A DNA stretch of 64,000 nt from Planctomycetia bacterium (GTDB taxonomy: Bacteria > Planctomycetota > Planctomycetia > Gemmatales > HRBIN36): NCBI GenBank assembly GCA_016795155.1, contig JAEUIE010000050.1, forward strand, positions 100,296 to 164,295, written 5' to 3'. How positions within the stretch are numbered: position 1 is the first letter of the stretch; every line of letters starts with the position of its first letter. The notes beneath the pieces are model-generated. The model was not told the DNA's origin. It saw only the letters and a list, made by a program, of their open reading frames with translations, and ran no database searches. Made by a program: the position numbers and the translations under genes. Shown here one piece after another: positions 1-9,080 of the stretch.

Positions 1-287
1 AGATCATTCACCTTCATTTGCCGATACAAGCCACGCTCTTCGGGTAGATAGCTCACATTATCGTGGGCAGCCTGCAGATTTTCTTCACCGAGCACCCGGA
101 GGTGTCCCTCATCCGGTGCGATGATGCGCATGATCATGCGCATCGTGGTGGTTTTGCCTGAACCATTTGGCCCGATAAAACCGTAAATACTGCCTTGGGG
201 AACCGTCAGTGTTAACCGATCAACAGCGATATGCGTGCCAAAACTCTTGGTTACATTCTCTATTTCCACGGCAGATGTTGATGTCAT
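1..287 (-). CDS. ABC transporter ATP-binding protein (N-terminal part, cut by window edge)
   Basis: Only the first 95 codons are in the window; the gene runs off the left edge. It opens with ATG and shows the beta-strand/Walker A region typical of an ABC ATPase, GPNGSGKTT at residues 39-47. A Q-loop-like region YLPEERGLY near residue 83 is common in ATPases of ABC-2 type (NatA/CcmA-like) exporters. It would hydrolyse ATP to drive a membrane permease that is not in view. The SAM hydrolase gene lies upstream on the same strand, 38 bases away, so the two may be co-transcribed. The substrate cannot be told from this fragment. Confidence 0.9.
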   Translation of the reverse strand, partial: MTSTSAVEIENVTKSFGTHIAVDRLTLTVPQGSIYGFIGPNGSGKTTTMRMIMRIIAPDEGHLRVLGEENLQAAHDNVSYLPEERGLYRQMKVND

Positions 288-325
288 ACCCGTTCCCGTT
301 GTGTTGCGATATGTGTTATTCGTCG

Positions 326-1111
326 CTACAGCTTCACTATTGTATGGCTTTGAATTTCTAATGGTGTGCCTAATCCTGCCTGCAGAAACTCTGCTGCGTT
401 ACCATTGACGACGGCGATCTCCAGAAAACCTGAACTGGAAACCAGTGCAATCGCTTCGCCGGGTGCTGCTTCGCCATAGGTTTTCTTCAAACTAGAGATG
501 CTGTAGCTGCCCAAGCGTACTTCCATCGGTGACGATGGCAAATCAGAAATGGCAATGTTCGAAATCAGGTTGCCAAAAGCATCGATGAAAACAATCTCAC
601 CTTCTAAACCAGAACCCGTTTTGCGCACTTGCCTGATCGGCAATGTCTGCCAGTTAGTAATAACAGGTCCCAGTGATTGAACAGGCAAACCACTTGCCAG
701 AGCCGCTGCACAGGGTGCGAAAATATCTCTACCATGAAACGTTGAACTGACCTGGGGCAGCCAATGCTCACGATTCGAAAGTTCTCTGACTTCTTTCGGT
801 TGAGGTAAGAGTGTCGCCAATCCATTATCGGGGCAAAGCAGATAGTGCTGATTGATTTGAAAGCAAAGCGCTTTGCGGCTGGTGCCCACACCAGGATCAA
901 TCACCACGATATGTATGGTCTCAGGCGGAAACCAGGGTAGGGCATCACGCAAAAAGTATGCGCCATGCTGCACATTCTGAGATGGTATGTCGTGGCTCAG
1001 ATCAACCATCTGAACATCAGAACAGCGGGATAAAATCACCCCCTTCATTGCGGCCACATAGGGTGATGCCGTTCCGAAATCGGTAGTCAGCGTAATAATG
1101 CGATTCGCCAT
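326..1111 (-). CDS. SAM hydrolase (adenosine-forming), DUF62 / SAM hydroxide adenosyltransferase family
   Basis: This 261-residue protein starts MANRIITLTTDFG, the usual N-terminus of the DUF62 family related to fluorinase and chlorinase. Conserved family blocks are IDPGVGT, PDNGL, FHGRDIFAP (the His/Arg region of the active site) and FGNLISNI in the C-terminal barrel. Characterised members without a halide-binding loop split S-adenosylmethionine with water into adenosine and methionine. An in-frame start 63 bases upstream would add 21 unconserved residues, so the ATG at 1111 is preferred. The protein looks cytoplasmic. Hydrolase activity is inferred from the family. Confidence 0.93.
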   Translation of the reverse strand: MANRIITLTTDFGTASPYVAAMKGVILSRCSDVQMVDLSHDIPSQNVQHGAYFLRDALPWFPPETIHIVVIDPGVGTSRKALCFQINQHYLLCPDNGLATLLPQPKEVRELSNREHWLPQVSSTFHGRDIFAPCAAALASGLPVQSLGPVITNWQTLPIRQVRKTGSGLEGEIVFIDAFGNLISNIAISDLPSSPMEVRLGSYSISSLKKTYGEAAPGEAIALVSSSGFLEIAVVNGNAAEFLQAGLGTPLEIQSHTIVKL

Positions 1112-1157
1112 ACGTTTATTGTAAGTAACGCAGGAATTAGTAACTATGCGATACTTT

Positions 1158-1192
1158 TCTCCTCCCCTTACCAAGGGGAGGCTGGGTGGGGT
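1158..1192. repeat. Dispersed C/G-rich palindrome, copy 1
   Basis: CTCCCCTTACCAAGGGGAG forms a short-loop hairpin and is followed by GCTGGGTGGGG. The G-rich tail resembles the GGGGGTGAGGG tail of the copies at 57136 and 58034. Confidence 0.6.
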
Positions 1193-1211
1193 TATTCCTA
1201 TCGCCAGGATT

Positions 1212-1245
1212 TACCCCCTCTAACTCCCCCTTGGAAAGGGGGAGA
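1212..1245. repeat. Dispersed C/G-rich palindrome, copy 2
   Basis: ACTCCCCCTTGGAAAGGGGG forms a hairpin just after a CCCCCTCTAA segment. It is the opposite-orientation companion of the copy 20 bases away. Confidence 0.55.
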
Positions 1246-1416
1246 ACTAGATCGCTTAGCCTTTCATGTATTTTGCGAAAGTGTTGCATTCACGGTCTGC
1301 CTAGTCGTTACAGTTGTAACCTGAAAACGTCACTCAACATCAACAGCCAAAATCATCATTGAAACCAGGATGACTCTGACGGTACGATAAAGCAGCAATC
1401 CTTGAGACCATGTTGC

Positions 1417-2973
1417 ATGTACTTTCTTCTTTTCATGTTGCTGTCCGCTGTCAGTTCCGCAGAAACGCCCGATATTATCCTTCGTGGCGGATTGGTTTTT
1501 GATGGCAGCGGCCTGCCTGGTGTCAATCGCGATATCGCCATCAAGGGTGATCGCATACTCCGCATTGGCGGAGCCATACAGGCCGGTCCTAAAACCCGCA
1601 TCATCGATGTTTCCAACAAAATAATCTGTCCGGGCTTTATTGATCTCCACTCGCACAGCGATGACAATATTCTCGCAGCACCCACGCGAAGTAATCTGAA
1701 TTATCTCACTCAAGGCGTTACCACCATCGTCACCGGCAACTGCGGCTTCGGGCCCGTGCAGGTAAAGGATTACTATGCAGCCATCGACCGCAACCAGGCT
1801 GGCACCAATGTCTGTCACCTGGTGCCGCACAATACCCTTCGCCGAACGGTGATGGGCAATGTTAATCGTGCCCCAAGCGCTACAGAGTTGGCGCGAATGA
1901 CTGCACTCGTGGAAGCAGCCATGAAAGACGGCGCCTGGGGAATCTCGACAGGATTGATCTACACGCCCGGCACCTATGCAGCTCTCGATGAACTGCAGAC
2001 GCTGTCTAAAGTTGTAAGCCGATATGAGGGCATCTATGCCACCCATATGAGAAATGAAGGCGATGAAGTGCTGGCTGCCATCGATGAAGCACTGACTATC
2101 GGAACGAGTGCCCGTTTGCCGGTGCATATCTCGCATTTGAAAGTTTCAGGCCGATCTTCCTGGGGCAAAGCCAGCCTGGTGTTATCACGAATGGAACAGG
2201 CAAGGCGATCAGGACAGTTGGTGACAGCAGATCAATACCCTTATGCCGCTTCCAGCACTTCACTTCAGGCAACCGTCATACCGGCACGGTATCGCGAAGG
2301 CACCACGGAAGAGAACAAAGCCCGATGGAACGATGGCACCCAAGGCCCGGCATTGCGTAAAGCTGTCGAGGAAAATATTGCAAAGTCTGATCAGGGACGT
2401 GCCATCCGCATCGCCCGCTACGTGCCCAATCAAGCCTGGCAGGGATTATCGCTCGCCGTCATTGCGGAGAAAGAAAAGAAATCGATGGTGAACCTTGTCC
2501 AAGAAATCGAAAGTAAAGGCGGAGCACAGATTGTCCATTTCAGCATGAATGAAGAAGATGTCAGGCTGATTGCCAAACAGGATTATGTCGCGACGGCCAG
2601 CGATGGTTCTGCTCTGGTACCCGACAGCACAGTGCCCCACCCGCGCTGTTACGGAACGTTTTCGCGAAAAATCGGCCGATACGCCATTGAAGAAAAGCTG
2701 ATGCCTCTGGAACAAGCCGTTCGTTCCGCCACCGGTCTGGCTGCTGATATTCTGCGATTGCCTCAGCGGGGATATCTCAAGCCAGGGTTCTATGCGGATA
2801 TCGCAGTGATTGATCCAGACACTTTTCGTGACCAGGCAACATATGAAAAGCCTCATCAGTACTCAACTGGAATTGATTATCTGCTCATCAACGGCAAGAT
2901 AGTCATCGAACAGGGCAAGTACCAGGGAACCTTGGCTGGCAAGGCCTTGCGACATGCCAATGTTCAGCCATAA
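1417..2973 (+). CDS. Secreted D-aminoacylase-type amidohydrolase (N-acyl-D-amino-acid deacylase family)
   Basis: The 518-residue product begins with a signal peptide (MYFLLFMLLSAVSSA) and continues into a metal-dependent amidohydrolase barrel. The metal-binding DLHSHSD motif (His78, His80) is followed by further conserved His blocks, IYATHMRNEGD and VHISHLK, and by the late SDGS Asp block. The C-terminal strand GYLKPGFYADIAVID is typical of the family, whose members hydrolyse N-acyl-D-amino acids or related D-aspartyl/glutamyl compounds. A TTG 15 bases upstream is possible but would spoil the signal peptide. An extracytoplasmic role in scavenging D-amino-acid compounds is inferred; the exact substrate is unknown. 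Confidence 0.88.
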   Translation: MYFLLFMLLSAVSSAETPDIILRGGLVFDGSGLPGVNRDIAIKGDRILRIGGAIQAGPKTRIIDVSNKIICPGFIDLHSHSDDNILAAPTRSNLNYLTQGVTTIVTGNCGFGPVQVKDYYAAIDRNQAGTNVCHLVPHNTLRRTVMGNVNRAPSATELARMTALVEAAMKDGAWGISTGLIYTPGTYAALDELQTLSKVVSRYEGIYATHMRNEGDEVLAAIDEALTIGTSARLPVHISHLKVSGRSSWGKASLVLSRMEQARRSGQLVTADQYPYAASSTSLQATVIPARYREGTTEENKARWNDGTQGPALRKAVEENIAKSDQGRAIRIARYVPNQAWQGLSLAVIAEKEKKSMVNLVQEIESKGGAQIVHFSMNEEDVRLIAKQDYVATASDGSALVPDSTVPHPRCYGTFSRKIGRYAIEEKLMPLEQAVRSATGLAADILRLPQRGYLKPGFYADIAVIDPDTFRDQATYEKPHQYSTGIDYLLINGKIVIEQGKYQGTLAGKALRHANVQP

Positions 2974-3045
2974 TAATATTCACTTGTTATTCCATTGCTT
3001 CTGCCTCCCGCAGAAGTTACTCTTCATCATCCCAAGGAGTCCGGT

Positions 3046-3579
3046 ATGTTCAGACGTTGCCTGTTGCTGATGCTTGTAGTTTTCATGTTGCCAGTCATGC
3101 TGGGTGCCCAGGATGAGAGCAATCTGAAATTCCAGAAGCATCAGTCCAAGGAAGGGAAGTACAAAGTTGAATTTCCCGGCAAGCCGATGACGCAGAATCA
3201 GAAGGCGAACACGGAACTCGGAGAAATCACCATCGTGCTCGATGTCGTTGCTATCGGCCAGAACATGGCGTTCATTGTCAGTTACAACGATTACCCCGAA
3301 GCCATCACGAACGCTGACCCCATCACGGTTCTCAATGGCGTACGTGATGGCAATAAAGGCAAAGACGGCGAAATCATTGAAGATCGAGCCGATGTCTTCG
3401 GGCCGGACAAGATTCCCTGTAAACGCGTTTACATCAAAAAGCCCAACGATCTGTACATGAAGAATCTGATGATCATGAAAGGCACTCGATTATATCAGGT
3501 AATGGTGGTTGCCAAAAAGCCGGCAATCGAGTCAGATGCCATCAACAAGTATTACAAGTCATTTGAACTGACGAAATAG
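3046..3579 (+). CDS. Small secreted protein of unknown function
   Basis: The ATG is preceded by a good ribosome binding site (AAGGAGT, 3034-3040), so a more upstream TTG is rejected. The 177-residue protein has a signal peptide (FRRCLLLMLVVFMLPVMLGAQ) and a compact mature part. That part starts with KYKVEFPGKP and ends with NKYYKSFELTK, a layout seen in planctomycete secreted proteins with a PsbP-like or Mog1-like fold. It lies 72 bases after the amidohydrolase and 27 bases before the permease on the same strand, so it may belong to one transcription unit. No catalytic motif was recognised. Confidence 0.8.
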   Translation: MFRRCLLLMLVVFMLPVMLGAQDESNLKFQKHQSKEGKYKVEFPGKPMTQNQKANTELGEITIVLDVVAIGQNMAFIVSYNDYPEAITNADPITVLNGVRDGNKGKDGEIIEDRADVFGPDKIPCKRVYIKKPNDLYMKNLMIMKGTRLYQVMVVAKKPAIESDAINKYYKSFELTK

Positions 3580-3606
3580 CCACAGCATTCTGCGGGGAGT
3601 TGAACA

Positions 3607-5382
3607 TTGCACGTTTCACTGTGGGCTGCCGAGGTCTTCAGGCAACAGCTTGATCCTTTAGGCAGCCCATGGCTTTCAACTCTGGTTGCAGCCATCCCGG
3701 TAGTTGCCCTCTTTGTTTTTCTGGTGCCGATGCGCTGGCTGGCCCCCAAAGCCGGTCTGGGCGGCGCTATTCTCGCTATCCTGGTTGCTGTCTTTGCATT
3801 CGGCATGCCCTGGGATAAGGCGCTCTCCGCCATGGGTTTCGGCATGGCTTTTGGCCTGATGCCGGTTGGCTGGAACATCTTCTTCGCCATGTTTCTTTAC
3901 AACATCACGGTCGAAACCGGGCAATTCACCATCATCCGCCGCTCGGTTGCCAGTGTTTCACCCGATGTCCGCATCCAGGCGATTCTCATCGGTTTCTGTT
4001 TTGGTGCATTCCTCGAAGGCGCTGCTGGCGGTGGCACACCGGTTGCCATCTGCGGTGCCATACTTGTGGGTCTGGGTTTTTCTCCCTTCCAGGCTGCGGT
4101 GCTTTGCCTCATTGCCAACACCAGTCCGGTAGCCTATGGCGGACTCGGTTCGCCTCTCATCGTGCTCGGTGGTGTGACCGGAATTCCCACCGATACCTTG
4201 TCCGTCATGGCAGGTTACCAGCTTCCGATTTTCTCCTGCATCATCCCGCTCTGGATGGTCAAATGTATGTGCACCTGGAAGCAGACCTGGGAAGTGCTTC
4301 CTGCGCTGCTGGTGGCTGGCTTCAGCTTTGCGGTATTCCAGTTTACCTTTGCCACCATCCATGTCTGGATGCCCAGCGTGGTTCTCTACAACATGACCGA
4401 CATTGGCGGCGGCATCTTCTCGCTGCTGGTAACAGCATGGTTCCTCAAGTACTGGAAACCTTCCAGCATCATGACCTATGAACCTGCTTCCACGGTAGCA
4501 ACATCCGCAGCACATTCCTGGGCAGAAACAGGTCCATTAACCACTGCCAATGTGATCAAAGCCTGGTCGCCCTATGCCCTCATGTCAGTCGCTTTGTTTG
4601 CACTAGGCCTCGTCAGGCAGGCTGAAATCAGAAACGATCCCAGGCAGATTCAGATCGTGGGCCCTGTTTACACCAACTATCTTTTTCCTGTGACACCGCT
4701 GCAAGATTCGGTCTACCGCGATAGTGCCTTATTGTTGAAAGATACGAGGGAAAAGCCTGAGCCTGCCGTGTTCGAATTCACCTGGGCCACTGCTGCAGGT
4801 ACTGCGGTACTGCTAGCTGCCATCGTTTCCATGTTGGTCTTGAGAATGAACCTGAAGCAACTCTGGAACGTGTGCAAGCGAACCGTCTGGCAGATGCGTA
4901 TTCCCATCCCCACCATTGCGCTCATGCTGGGCTTGAGTTACGTTACGCGCTATTCAGGCATGGACGCGTGTCTGGGATATGCCTTCGCCAGCACTGGCAT
5001 GCTCTATCCCTTTTTTGCATCACTCCTGGGCTGGCTCGGCGTGTTCCTCACCGGAACCGACGCGGGCAGCAACGCGCTATTCGGAAGCCTGCAGAAAATT
5101 GCTGCTACCAGTGTGTATCAGCAGAATCCGGAGGCCTTCGGTTCCCTGAACATGCAACAGGTACAGACGCTCATCTGTACCACCAATAGCACCGGTGGCG
5201 TCATGGGAAAAATGATAGATGCTCAAAGTATCTGCGTTGCTACTGCAGCGACCAATCAGACGGGGAAAGAGGCTGATATCTTCAAAGCCGTGGTCTGGCA
5301 CAGCATCGTACTGGCATGTCTGATGGGACTACTGGCTTTGCTGCAGGCCTACGTGTGGCCCTTCCAGGCCATGGTGCCGTGA
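3607..5382 (+). CDS. lctP: L-lactate permease (LctP family)
   Basis: This is a 591-residue polytopic membrane protein with about 12-14 hydrophobic segments and the LctP hallmarks: GFCFGAFLEGAAGGGTPVAI near residue 125-145, the YGGLGSPLIVLGG block, and TGTDAGSNALFGSLQ followed by NSTGGVMGKMI toward the C-terminus. LctP proteins import lactate or glycolate with protons. The start is TTG with GGGGAG six bases upstream. The family is usually about 550 residues, so the length is normal, with a longer periplasmic loop around residues 330-390. No lactate dehydrogenase gene is adjacent. Confidence 0.94.
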   Translation: MHVSLWAAEVFRQQLDPLGSPWLSTLVAAIPVVALFVFLVPMRWLAPKAGLGGAILAILVAVFAFGMPWDKALSAMGFGMAFGLMPVGWNIFFAMFLYNITVETGQFTIIRRSVASVSPDVRIQAILIGFCFGAFLEGAAGGGTPVAICGAILVGLGFSPFQAAVLCLIANTSPVAYGGLGSPLIVLGGVTGIPTDTLSVMAGYQLPIFSCIIPLWMVKCMCTWKQTWEVLPALLVAGFSFAVFQFTFATIHVWMPSVVLYNMTDIGGGIFSLLVTAWFLKYWKPSSIMTYEPASTVATSAAHSWAETGPLTTANVIKAWSPYALMSVALFALGLVRQAEIRNDPRQIQIVGPVYTNYLFPVTPLQDSVYRDSALLLKDTREKPEPAVFEFTWATAAGTAVLLAAIVSMLVLRMNLKQLWNVCKRTVWQMRIPIPTIALMLGLSYVTRYSGMDACLGYAFASTGMLYPFFASLLGWLGVFLTGTDAGSNALFGSLQKIAATSVYQQNPEAFGSLNMQQVQTLICTTNSTGGVMGKMIDAQSICVATAATNQTGKEADIFKAVVWHSIVLACLMGLLALLQAYVWPFQAMVP

Positions 5383-5418
5383 CATCATCAACTCCCCTGC
5401 TGGGAGACGGTTATTTGC

Positions 5419-6300
5419 TTACTGCTTTTCCTTCAGCGTTGCTGCCAACGCTGTCTCAAAAGCTTCCATGGTCGCAATTTTTCCATCAGCCAGTTTTGTC
5501 TGCAGTTTTTTCAGTTCAACAATCAGCTTGCTGAATGATTCGATGTACTGTTTCTGCTGCTGATGTGCTTCCTGGCGATCACTGATCTTCCAGAAGCCTG
5601 CTTCTTCTGCGCCACGCAGCGTTGACATCTTGACCTGGATGGTTTTGGGATCATCAATCGATGACATGCTGGTCAACTTGACCGTGAGTACCGCTTCTCC
5701 CGATTTAGGTCTTTTGGTATCGGTGCATTCAAATTGATATCGTTCATTGAATAACAGCCGGTAGAGTCTGTCATTATCATCTTCCGTCAGTTGGTCAGGC
5801 AGGTTGCCAGGTGAAAATTTGCGTTGCACGAGGTTGGTAATCTCAGCATAAACCTGTCCCAATTCCCGATTGACCTGCTGTAGTCGTTCGAGTTGCTTCT
5901 TTTCGGTATCGGGTAGAATGGCCAGGTATTGCTCAAAGTTGCGTTGCTGCAGGCTCTGCTCTAGAATCATCATGGCTGCCAGCGGAGAATCGGCAAGCAA
6001 TCGGCTGCCACGAGGTGTTTCCGTGGCAGTGACAATCTGACCCAACTGAAGTTGCTGTTTGAGTTTGGAAAAGTTCGGTGCATTCGCAATGTCTGATTGC
6101 AGCTTAGCCAGTTCCGAACGGACGCTGCTGATCTGGTTGAGCAGAAGCTGATTATCATACATGGCTCTGGGCTGATGATCGCCGTAACGATCCATCACTT
6201 TAGATAACTGCAGCACAATGGCAGTGATGCTGAGCAGCAAGGCAACAGCCAGCACTGCCCACAAATTCAAGTTTCGGGATGATTGCATCGATTCCGACAT
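5419..6300 (-). CDS. Membrane-anchored coiled-coil protein downstream of HerA-like ATPase
   Basis: The 293-residue protein has one N-terminal transmembrane helix (LWAVLAVALLLSITAIVLQL), then a long helical region rich in Gln and Leu that probably forms a coiled coil, and a short alpha/beta part around residues 180-230. No known domain was recognised. Its ATG lies 19 bases after the stop of the ATPase gene, so the two genes almost certainly form an operon. A longer reading frame would overlap the ATPase gene and has no support. The ATPase association suggests a membrane partner or tether, which is inference. Confidence 0.82.
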   Translation of the reverse strand: MSESMQSSRNLNLWAVLAVALLLSITAIVLQLSKVMDRYGDHQPRAMYDNQLLLNQISSVRSELAKLQSDIANAPNFSKLKQQLQLGQIVTATETPRGSRLLADSPLAAMMILEQSLQQRNFEQYLAILPDTEKKQLERLQQVNRELGQVYAEITNLVQRKFSPGNLPDQLTEDDNDRLYRLLFNERYQFECTDTKRPKSGEAVLTVKLTSMSSIDDPKTIQVKMSTLRGAEEAGFWKISDRQEAHQQQKQYIESFSKLIVELKKLQTKLADGKIATMEAFETALAATLKEKQ

Positions 6301-6319
6301 GAGTCTTCTCACGTTTCCG

Positions 6320-8881
6320 TCAGGGTTTGGCAAAACCTGCCACCAGCCGACCACCTGCATTCCAGTAAGGCACCCACGCAATGCCGAACTGCGATATCTT
6401 GATGTCACTGCGCTTGGCAGTCAACTTGATTTCCTTCAGTTCTGCAAACGCCTTGCGCTTCCATTTATCAGCAATGACGCTCATCTGTTCGGTCAGTTCC
6501 TGTACCTGTTTCTGGGCTGCATCAAATTCACTTTTTGCTTCATAATACCGGCGGCCTGCATCGGCTTTCTGCATTTCCTGCTGCTGGCTTCGGTTCCAGT
6601 TGAACAGCTGACCCAGAATCGAAGTGCCTTGCTGTGCAAGTCGGTTGTATTCCTGTTGAGCTGTCGTCATGGTGCTGGCAGATTTTTGGGATTTCATTTC
6701 CTGATCTGCTTTGCGTTGCAGCAGTTCAGCCGCTTCCTTTTCTGCTTCCTGCTGAGCAAAATTCTTGCATCGCTCCAGAAATGCCTCATGGGTTTCGTTA
6801 TCTTCACTCGTCAGGCTCAGCCCCTTGTTATGAAACACCGTGAAATCGACATTGTTGTAAAGATAATCGCTGAATTCCTTCTGCAGATCTTTCAGTCGCT
6901 TCACATCATTCAGTCCCTTCGGAATATCCTGCCATGATGCTTCCACCGATTCGGGAGTTGAGTTCAGAGCATCTCCCACACTCTGAGCTTCGCCCCATTT
7001 TGCCCCTTGACCCGACTCGGGAGCATCGCAGATAAGACGATAAGTCCGGTCTACCACGATGCCAGCTCTACTATTGGTCAAGCTGACCTGTCCCACACCC
7101 AGCAGGCATGGTTGATAAACCAGCTTGGCTGATGCTGTCTGGCCCGGTCGCGATGCCAGTGGCACCGGCTTCAGATAATACTGGGTAACTCCCACACTTA
7201 AAATCGGCGCGACATGCGAGGCATGGTTGGTATCCGCCTGACTGACCTGCGTCTGCATTTCTTTCTTGAAAGCAACTTCAGCAGGAGCAGTCTTGGGAAC
7301 CAGTTTTCCTCCACATTCGGAACAGAACTTGGTCGTGGCAGGAAGGCTGGCAGCCGGACATGATGCCTTGTTGCAACCGCCTTCTTTTGTCAGGGTGATG
7401 TTGCCTGATCCAGATGCAGTAGTGCCAGTCTTGCCTGGATCATCCTTCAGCACGCTGCTCGGCAGCTTCTTGAGTTGTTCCCGCGTCATCGGGCCAGCCA
7501 GATATGACAGCGCCCAGCGGGTATGCATCACACGAGGCTTGCCTTCATGCACGCAGTTCATCAGGAAAACACGGTTGCCCAGGGCCGAGATGGTTTTGTC
7601 CAGTTCCGACTTATCGGCCAGGGTGCCCGCTGCATTGGCAACGCCCTGCAGGCCTTCAAGTAGTCGAGCCTTATCCCGCTCGGTCTGCAGCTTGCCGACA
7701 AACCAGGTACCCGCATTGGTCAACGCTTTGTAATCGAGATCCACCGGATTCTGTGTCGCCAGCAGAACGCCAACACCAAATGCACGAGCTTGTTTGAGCA
7801 AGGTTAGGAAAGGCTGCTTGCTCGGCGGGTTGCCCGGATGTGGCGGCAGATAGCCGAATACTTCATCCACGTAGAGCAAGGCACGCAGGCTGTTGGTGCC
7901 AGGCTGGCTTCGCGTCCAACTCAGAAACTCGGAAAGCAGCAGCGTCAGGAAGAACATCCGCTGCGATTCTTCCAGATGGGCCAGATAAAAGATGCTCTGT
8001 CTGGGCTTTCCTTCGGGTGACCGCAGTATCTTGTCGAAATCGAGTCCTTCGCCAAGAATCCAGGTCGCAAAGCTCGGTGATGCCAGGATGTTGTTCAAGG
8101 CAACAGCGAGTTTCAATCGTTCAGCCTGTGGATAAAAAGTATCCACTTCAAAAGCGCCAATGCGTGAAATGGGTGGGTCCTGAATCTGGCTGATGATGCG
8201 GGCGAGGTCCATGTCCTGCCCCTTGGTCCACGCATTGAGCAGCAGGTTGGCAACCAGGATGTGTTCACGCGATTGCAGTGGATCGCCGCTGATCTTCGTC
8301 AGTCCCAGGAGAGCAGTTGTCGTGGAATCCACCCGTTCGTTCAGTTCTTCGCGTGTCAGGTCGCCCTGTGGTGCTGCAAAGCTCTGCAGAATGGAAACCG
8401 GTCGGCCTACTTCACTGCCGGGTGTGTATATCCGCCATTCAGCTGCATCCTTCAATCGCTGAACACGATCCGGTTGCTGCCCCCAATCCCCGAGCCCCTT
8501 CTTCCAGAGCTCAGCAGTCTGCTCCGACAGTTGATCAATCGTCACTTTCTTTCGCTTGGCGATCTCTTCATCGAGCCAGGGTTTGAAGTCATCAGGCTTC
8601 AGTTCGGGAAAGGTCAGCAGCAGGTTGCACAAGTCACCCTTGAGATCAACGATAATGCACGGGATGCCATCGAGCGCTGCTTCTTCGAGCAGGGAAACGC
8701 ACAAGCCAGTTTTGCCTGAACCCGTCATGCCGACCACCACGCCATGCGTAGTCAGCCAGTGGGCATCGTACATGACGTTCTTGCCCATCTCTTTGGATTT
8801 CAGATTGTATTCCCTGCCCAGATAAAAGCAGGCGGGTGGATCAATATCCACAATTGGTTTGGCGGCGGTGGTTTCTGGCAT
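6320..8881 (-). CDS. HerA/FtsK-like ATPase with zinc ribbon and C-terminal coiled coil
   Basis: The 853-residue protein has Walker A GMTGSGKTG (51-59) and the following strand CIIVDLKGD, as in DUF87/HerA-like helicase domains. Walker B LLYVDEVFGYLPP lies near residue 335, and LATQNPVDLDYKAL is typical of the sensor region of these ATPases. Around residues 500-526 is a four-Cys zinc ribbon (CNKASC and CSEC pairs). The C-terminal quarter is a Lys/Glu/Gln-rich coiled coil followed by a short terminal segment. Family members pump DNA or remodel protein-DNA complexes as hexamers. The start at MPETT avoids 44 unconserved upstream residues. It is followed in operon by a membrane coiled-coil protein. 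The biological role is not known. Confidence 0.88.
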   Translation of the reverse strand: MPETTAAKPIVDIDPPACFYLGREYNLKSKEMGKNVMYDAHWLTTHGVVVGMTGSGKTGLCVSLLEEAALDGIPCIIVDLKGDLCNLLLTFPELKPDDFKPWLDEEIAKRKKVTIDQLSEQTAELWKKGLGDWGQQPDRVQRLKDAAEWRIYTPGSEVGRPVSILQSFAAPQGDLTREELNERVDSTTTALLGLTKISGDPLQSREHILVANLLLNAWTKGQDMDLARIISQIQDPPISRIGAFEVDTFYPQAERLKLAVALNNILASPSFATWILGEGLDFDKILRSPEGKPRQSIFYLAHLEESQRMFFLTLLLSEFLSWTRSQPGTNSLRALLYVDEVFGYLPPHPGNPPSKQPFLTLLKQARAFGVGVLLATQNPVDLDYKALTNAGTWFVGKLQTERDKARLLEGLQGVANAAGTLADKSELDKTISALGNRVFLMNCVHEGKPRVMHTRWALSYLAGPMTREQLKKLPSSVLKDDPGKTGTTASGSGNITLTKEGGCNKASCPAASLPATTKFCSECGGKLVPKTAPAEVAFKKEMQTQVSQADTNHASHVAPILSVGVTQYYLKPVPLASRPGQTASAKLVYQPCLLGVGQVSLTNSRAGIVVDRTYRLICDAPESGQGAKWGEAQSVGDALNSTPESVEASWQDIPKGLNDVKRLKDLQKEFSDYLYNNVDFTVFHNKGLSLTSEDNETHEAFLERCKNFAQQEAEKEAAELLQRKADQEMKSQKSASTMTTAQQEYNRLAQQGTSILGQLFNWNRSQQQEMQKADAGRRYYEAKSEFDAAQKQVQELTEQMSVIADKWKRKAFAELKEIKLTAKRSDIKISQFGIAWVPYWNAGGRLVAGFAKP

Positions 8882-9080
8882 AGCCTGATTCAGACAAAAA
8901 AGAACCAACAGGTCAATGATAGCATAGCGTGGATCAACGGCGAATTCCAATACCAAGAATGCTACGCTTTCATCAGGGTTTAAGCAGATAAGATGGTGTG
9001 AGAATGCTGTCATTTCTAACAGGGTATAATTACGACAAGGCCGTTGACCTCGCGATTAACCTGCGTTAACCTTCACGATC

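Larger units (their letters stand above)
1112..1416. other. Intergenic gap with two C-rich/G-rich hairpins
   Basis: No gene is visible between the divergent SAM hydrolase and amidohydrolase genes. The gap holds two imperfect palindromes built from runs of C facing runs of G (1158-1192 and 1212-1245), members of a dispersed family seen again near 26.5, 57.1 and 58.0 kb. Promoters for both flanking genes should lie here, but no convincing pair of boxes was picked out. Confidence 0.6.

Noticed and set aside
1402..1416. TTG start for the amidohydrolase
   Set aside because: It would add five residues before the signal peptide; the ATG at 1417 gives a cleaner export signal.
1330..2136. Long leftward open frame of 268 codons opposite the amidohydrolase
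   Set aside because: It lies fully inside a well supported gene on the other strand and has no recognisable domain.
6218..6937. Rightward frame with hydrophobic, Phe-rich product
   Set aside because: Antisense to the end of the HerA-like ATPase; hydrophobicity arises from the opposite strand's Lys/Glu codons.
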